A stretch of DNA of 64,000 nt from Andeanibacterium fulvum (lineage in GTDB: Bacteria > Pseudomonadota > Alphaproteobacteria > Sphingomonadales > Sphingomonadaceae), in assembly GCF_037154085.1 (NCBI RefSeq), contig NZ_JBANRM010000003.1, positions 248,001 through 312,000 on the forward strand. The letters are read 5' to 3'. Below are positions 61,061-64,000 of the stretch, piece after piece (positions within the stretch are counted from its first letter, which is position 1; each line of letters starts with the position of its first letter). A program made the position numbers and the translations under genes. Below the pieces are notes generated by a model. The model was not told where the DNA came from. It did not search any database and saw only the letters and a list, made by a program, of their open reading frames with translations.

Positions 61061-61119
61061 TTGCATAGCTGCCGGTCCGCTATCGTAACGATCGCAATCC
61101 GGTCGAGATGACCGGAACG
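61018..61119. repeat. 102-bp direct repeat, copy 1
   Basis: It matches 61401-61502 with about six mismatches and no gaps. It contains a CCGGTC-GAGAT-GACCGG hairpin near its end. It overlaps the last codons of the interrupted gene, suggesting that gene's C-terminus comes from the repeat. Confidence 0.85.
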
Positions 61120-61125
61120 GGTTGG

Positions 61126-61368
61126 TTAGCTGACCTTCCCACGATTGGATCGAGCGCGCTTAATTCGCTCCAGATTGCGTTTCAAATCTTGGGCCATGAG
61201 CCAGCGCGAAATGCATCCTGCACCCAGAATAAAGCCGACCAGTAGAATGACCAGATGCGCCGGGTGAACGGCGTCTTCTAGAAGGTCGTAGATATATCCC
61301 ACGTAAGCGCAGGCGGCTAAGAATATCGCGTTCGCAAGCATTAGCGTCAATTGCGTTCTTGATATCAT
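61126..61368 (-). CDS. Small two-span membrane protein between direct repeats
   Basis: 80 residues from the ATG at 61368 (an upstream TTG at 61404 would add 12). Two hydrophobic segments (LTLMLANAIFLAACAYVGYIY and LVILLVGFILGAGCISRWLM) are followed by a basic tail (KRNLERIKRARSNRGK). No family recognised. It is bounded on both sides by copies of a 102-bp repeat. No clear ribosome site at usual spacing, so the gene call is tentative. Confidence 0.4.
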   Translation of the reverse strand: MISRTQLTLMLANAIFLAACAYVGYIYDLLEDAVHPAHLVILLVGFILGAGCISRWLMAQDLKRNLERIKRARSNRGKVS

Positions 61369-61400
61369 CCCTTGCCGGATGCCCGAAATAATGAACGTCC

Positions 61401-61502
61401 GCAATGTTGTCGTGTCCGGACAGTCCGCTTTTCGTCAGAATGATTGCATAGCTGCCGGTCCGCTATCGGAACGATCGCAATCCGGTCGAGATGACCGGAA
61501 CG
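61401..61502. repeat. 102-bp direct repeat, copy 2
   Basis: Pairs with 61018-61119. The first 20 or so bases recur a third time at 61632-61653, outside the pair. Confidence 0.85.
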
Positions 61503-61727
61503 TTGTGGAGAGCGGGCCATCCTAACCCGTCATGCTGAACTTGTTTCAGCATCCATCCATCCTCACCAACTGCCGTGCGATCTGGAGAAATGGAACCTGA
61601 AACAAGTTCAGGATGACGATTGCGCAAATGCCCGCAATGTTGTCGTGTCCGGAATGGCTTCTTTCGAGCGCAAGCGCTGGATAACGGTCATTCAGCGAAG
61701 CAATAGAATTCGTCCACGCAACCTAAC
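61405..61727. other. Non-coding stretch with repeats before the GDSL gene
   Basis: 323 bases without a gene. It contains most of repeat copy 2, the long inverted repeat (61528-61618) and the partial third repeat copy (61632-61653). A terminator for the minus-strand GDSL gene may be provided by the inverted repeat. Confidence 0.5.
61528..61618. repeat. Long inverted repeat, MITE-like
   Basis: Arms of 23 bases at 61528-61550 and 61596-61618 are inverted copies with two mismatches (left arm begins CGTCATGCTGAACTTGTTTC; right arm ends CAGGATGACG), around a 45-base spacer. This looks like a dispersed intergenic repeat unit; there is no coding capacity. Confidence 0.75.
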
Positions 61728-62564
61728 CTAACGCGAAAGCAGCCTCACCAATTCGCGGGCGATTGCCGCATGGCCCGCCGCATTGGGATGCCACGGCGCG
61801 CCCTGTTTCATGTCATAGCCCATGAAGAGCCCGTGGCTCCACGGTTCAGCGGAGCAGGGTGTGTGATCGCGGGAGAGGGTGTCGGCCGGGAGCAGCCTCG
61901 CCCCTTCTTCCGCCGCCACTCGCGCGGTTATCTCTGCCAGACGCCGCGCGGTTTGCGCTGCGATCTGCGCATCCTCGGGCGTCACCACCCCATCCTTGCA
62001 CTTCATCGGGGGCACCACTGTCAGATATTGCACGAAGACCAGCACCGCCCCCGGCGCCCTCGCGTGAACAGCCCGCGCCACCGCCCGCAGCCCTGCCTCC
62101 ACCTTCGCCAGCTGCGCTTCGTCCGGTGAGCTGGCGGGTGCGCAGGGGCCGGGCCGAAGCGAAACCCCCGCACGACAGCTGCCGCCGAACAGGGTCATGA
62201 CAAAGCCGAGATCGTTGCCGCCCACGGTCACGGTCACCAGCTTCGTATCCGCCGTCACCGCGTCGATCTGCGGCGGCAGTTCCTCCCATGGTTCCAGCAG
62301 ATGCGTCGTCGTCGCCCCGCCGCAGCTGGCGTCCACCAGCACGAGGTACATCTGCTTCGCCGCGAGGCTGGCATAATTGTTGGTGGTGCGCTGGCACCGC
62401 GCGGGCGCCCCTTGCTGCAACGGGCCGATCCCCGCCCCGGCGGCATAGGAACTGCCCATGGCCACATATCGCGCGCCCGGCGCAATCGGCGGCAATCGAC
62501 CCGCCGCTTGCCCGCCACAGCCGCCTAGCGAAAGCGCGGCAAAGGCAAGCATCAGTCTCTTCAT
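61728..62564 (-). CDS. SGNH/GDSL-type esterase lipoprotein
   Basis: 278 residues with a lipoprotein signal (ALSLGGCGG; Cys near 16). The SGNH blocks are visible: AMGSSYAAGAGI (block I, Ser), the TVGGNDLGFVM block III (Gly/Asn) and HPNAAGHAAIA (block V, Asp-x-x-His variant with His). Cysteine pairs (CQRT/SCGG, SCRAG/GPC) suggest disulfides, as in actinobacterial-type SGNH lipases. Likely an envelope esterase or lipase. The start at 62564 gives the lipoprotein; the ORF extends upstream to 62600. Isolated gene. Confidence 0.82.
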   Translation of the reverse strand: MKRLMLAFAALSLGGCGGQAAGRLPPIAPGARYVAMGSSYAAGAGIGPLQQGAPARCQRTTNNYASLAAKQMYLVLVDASCGGATTTHLLEPWEELPPQIDAVTADTKLVTVTVGGNDLGFVMTLFGGSCRAGVSLRPGPCAPASSPDEAQLAKVEAGLRAVARAVHARAPGAVLVFVQYLTVVPPMKCKDGVVTPEDAQIAAQTARRLAEITARVAAEEGARLLPADTLSRDHTPCSAEPWSHGLFMGYDMKQGAPWHPNAAGHAAIARELVRLLSR

Positions 62565-62884
62565 GGTCACGCACGACCTCCACCGTTTCGCGGGGGGCAA
62601 TCTCCCCTGCTGTCGCGGTGATTAACCGATCACAGAGCAAAGCCCCAGCATCAAGCTCGGAAGACAAATGAGTGGCCATGCTTCCTGGATCTGCCGCATC
62701 GGCAACTGACGATGGGCCCCTTGGCGGCGGCTCTCATCCATCATTCTGCCCATGGCCTCTTACCTCAGGAACACGGTCGTACAGGCTCCACCTCGCCTGA
62801 GTGAAGACTATCCGGCGGCCAAAGAAAAAGGGCGGGGAAAGGTTGCCCTTCCCCCGCCCCTTTCAAGGCGTTCTGCCGATTGGC
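62565..62884. other. Intergenic region upstream of the GDSL gene
   Basis: 320 bases without a supported gene. It holds the GDSL promoter region (minus strand) and, at 62824-62863, the terminator of the surface-protein gene. Confidence 0.5.
62824..62863 (-). terminator. Rho-independent terminator of the repetitive surface protein
   Basis: On the minus strand a GC stem GAAAGGGGCGGGG...CCCCGCCCTTT (one bulge) is followed by TTTTTCTTT, about 20 bases after the stop. Confidence 0.85.
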
Positions 62885-64000
62885 TTAGTTGCCGATGATG
62901 GCGTTCACCGCATTGTTGCCCACCGCGGTGGCGGTGACAGCATTGTTGGTGACCGAGATCGCGCTGCCGGCGATGGCGCCGTAGCCGCCGTTCACGCCGT
63001 AGGTCACGGTGGTGACGGTGGCCGAGACCGGGCCGCTGTTGTTCTGAACATTGCCGATCGCAACGGTCGGCGCATTGGTGTTCAGAGCAGCAACCGTGAC
63101 CGAGTTGGTCGCGGTGTTGCCATAGGCAGCCGCCGAGACGGCATTGCCGATGACGCCAACCGTGGCGTTGGTCACAGCAGGTTCGCCCAGCTGGCTGTTC
63201 AGAGCCACCACATAGGTGGTCTGAGTGCTGTTGGCCGACACGGCGCCCGAGTTACCCTGAACGTTCAGCACTGCGGCGCGAGCCGAGGTGGCGACGTTGC
63301 CCGAAGTGGTCACGGTGTAAGCACCGGTGCCGGCGAGCAGGTCGACATCGCCGTAATTGGCGCCAGCCGAGTAGTTCAGAGCATTGGTGGCCGAGTTACC
63401 GCGAGCCAGCGAGGCCGTGGTGTTGGTGCCCAGGGTCACGCTGCTGCCGTTGAGAGCGGCGGCGTCAAGGACATCGTCACCCGCGATCACAACACCGGCA
63501 TTGGTCGTGGCGTTAGCCGTGACGTCTGCGATGCTGTTCTGTGCGTTGACGATACCCACGCTGGCACCAAGGCTGGAACCGGCGCTGGCATCGGCGACGT
63601 TCACCGCACGGTTGGCCGAAGCTTCCGCAGTGGTGGAGTTGCCGGTGATCTTCACCGAACCGTCCACAACGCCGTCGGTCGTCAGATAGGTACCGTCTTC
63701 GTTGTAGATGTTGGTCACAGCCGTTGCAGTAGCCGAGGTCTGGGCAATCTGCTGGTTGAGCAGGATGCCGTCACCACCGCCGTACACATCGGAGTCCACG
63801 TCGAGCAGGACGTCACGCGCAATGACGTTCGGATAGACGTTGGTGCCTTCGATGGTCAGGCTGTTGCTGACGTTGTTGACCACGGCCAGGGCCAGGTTCG
63901 AATTGTCCGACAGGCTGACGCTCGTGTTGTCCGAAGACACCGGAGCGTAGATTTCGACATTCGACAGAGCCGAGACTTCTGCTTCGCTGAACTGGTTCGA
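62885..64000 (-). CDS. Repetitive surface protein, possibly holdfast anchor HfaD-like; 5' end outside window
   Basis: 371 residues are visible and the frame remains open to the right edge, so the true start lies beyond 64000; a GTG at 63940 is not a convincing start. The protein is rich in Asn, Ala, Thr, Val and Gly with repeated units such as 'GNxVxxxAxGNxATN', 'NVQNNSGPVSATVTTVTYG' and 'GNAVSAAAYGNTATNSVTVAALN', suggesting a beta-solenoid or curlin-like fibre. It ends in AVGNNAVNAIIGN. The pattern recalls HfaD of Caulobacter-type holdfast anchoring, but I cannot confirm this without the N-terminus or hfaA/hfaB. A strong terminator follows. Confidence 0.65.
   Translation of the reverse strand, partial: SNQFSEAEVSALSNVEIYAPVSSDNTSVSLSDNSNLALAVVNNVSNSLTIEGTNVYPNVIARDVLLDVDSDVYGGGDGILLNQQIAQTSATATAVTNIYNEDGTYLTTDGVVDGSVKITGNSTTAEASANRAVNVADASAGSSLGASVGIVNAQNSIADVTANATTNAGVVIAGDDVLDAAALNGSSVTLGTNTTASLARGNSATNALNYSAGANYGDVDLLAGTGAYTVTTSGNVATSARAAVLNVQGNSGAVSANSTQTTYVVALNSQLGEPAVTNATVGVIGNAVSAAAYGNTATNSVTVAALNTNAPTVAIGNVQNNSGPVSATVTTVTYGVNGGYGAIAGSAISVTNNAVTATAVGNNAVNAIIGN

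Noticed and set aside
1..64000. CRISPR array, insertion-sequence transposase, integrase, tRNA or rRNA genes
   Set aside because: No array of regularly spaced repeats, no transposase or integrase product and no tRNA- or rRNA-like sequence was recognised by reading; the only stable RNA found is tmRNA. A tRNAscan or Infernal run would be needed to exclude a missed tRNA.

Overview
The window looks like chromosomal DNA from an alphaproteobacterium of the order Sphingomonadales (Novosphingobium/Sphingobium-like). The evidence is high GC, dense short-spaced operons, many TonB-dependent receptors, a pepA(?)-lptD-surA-pdxA-rsmA neighbourhood and a circularly permuted tmRNA gene with the tag ANDNEALALAA. 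The genus is an inference.

Layout. 0-6 kb: the start of a probable leucyl aminopeptidase, diverging from the lptD-surA-pdxA-rsmA operon (outer-membrane biogenesis, vitamin B6, ribosome maturation), then a convergent PilZ gene. 6.6-11.2 kb: a TonB-C-like protein, a Rap1a/Tai-like protein, an acyltransferase-3 and malate synthase G. 11.3-14.8 kb: an arginine-succinyltransferase operon (M20 hydrolase, astA, astB) with overlapping starts. 15.4-16.2 kb: permuted ssrA and mscL. 16.4-21 kb: LemA, two TPM proteins, a Nudix hydrolase, a GLYK-like kinase and a ketopantoate-reductase-like enzyme.

22-28.6 kb is the most unusual signalling block: a SLOG-like protein with four membrane segments (SLOG-SLATT type), a TIR-FHA fusion, a PP2C phosphatase and a transmembrane Ser/Thr kinase. 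A TIR enzyme beside a SLOG membrane protein resembles the logic of Thoeris defence, with an added phospho-threonine (kinase/phosphatase/FHA) layer. This is a hypothesis.

28.6-40.5 kb is an uptake and ester-catabolism region: MFS transporter, large TonB receptor, small exported protein, MarR regulator, GST, two tannase/feruloyl-esterase-family hydrolases and a second MFS transporter. A TTAGC-containing motif recurs in its promoters and again at 54.4 kb. 40.6-47.9 kb is a FecI-FecR-TonB receptor-autotransporter cell-surface signalling locus. 48-49.8 kb carries two divergent L,D-transpeptidases.

49.8-59.9 kb is a set of exported proteins around one divergent promoter: two quinohemoprotein (PQQ plus c-type haem) dehydrogenases, an SMP-30-like propeller, three tandem SnoaL-like paralogues, an internally duplicated protein of unknown family and a membrane protein. 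It looks like an uncharacterised periplasmic oxidation pathway.

59.9-61.7 kb is a low-coding, lower-GC patch with a gene interrupted by an in-frame stop, a 102-bp direct repeat flanking a small membrane ORF, and a long inverted repeat. The window ends with an SGNH/GDSL lipoprotein and the 3' part of a repetitive surface protein, possibly HfaD-like, that runs off the right edge.
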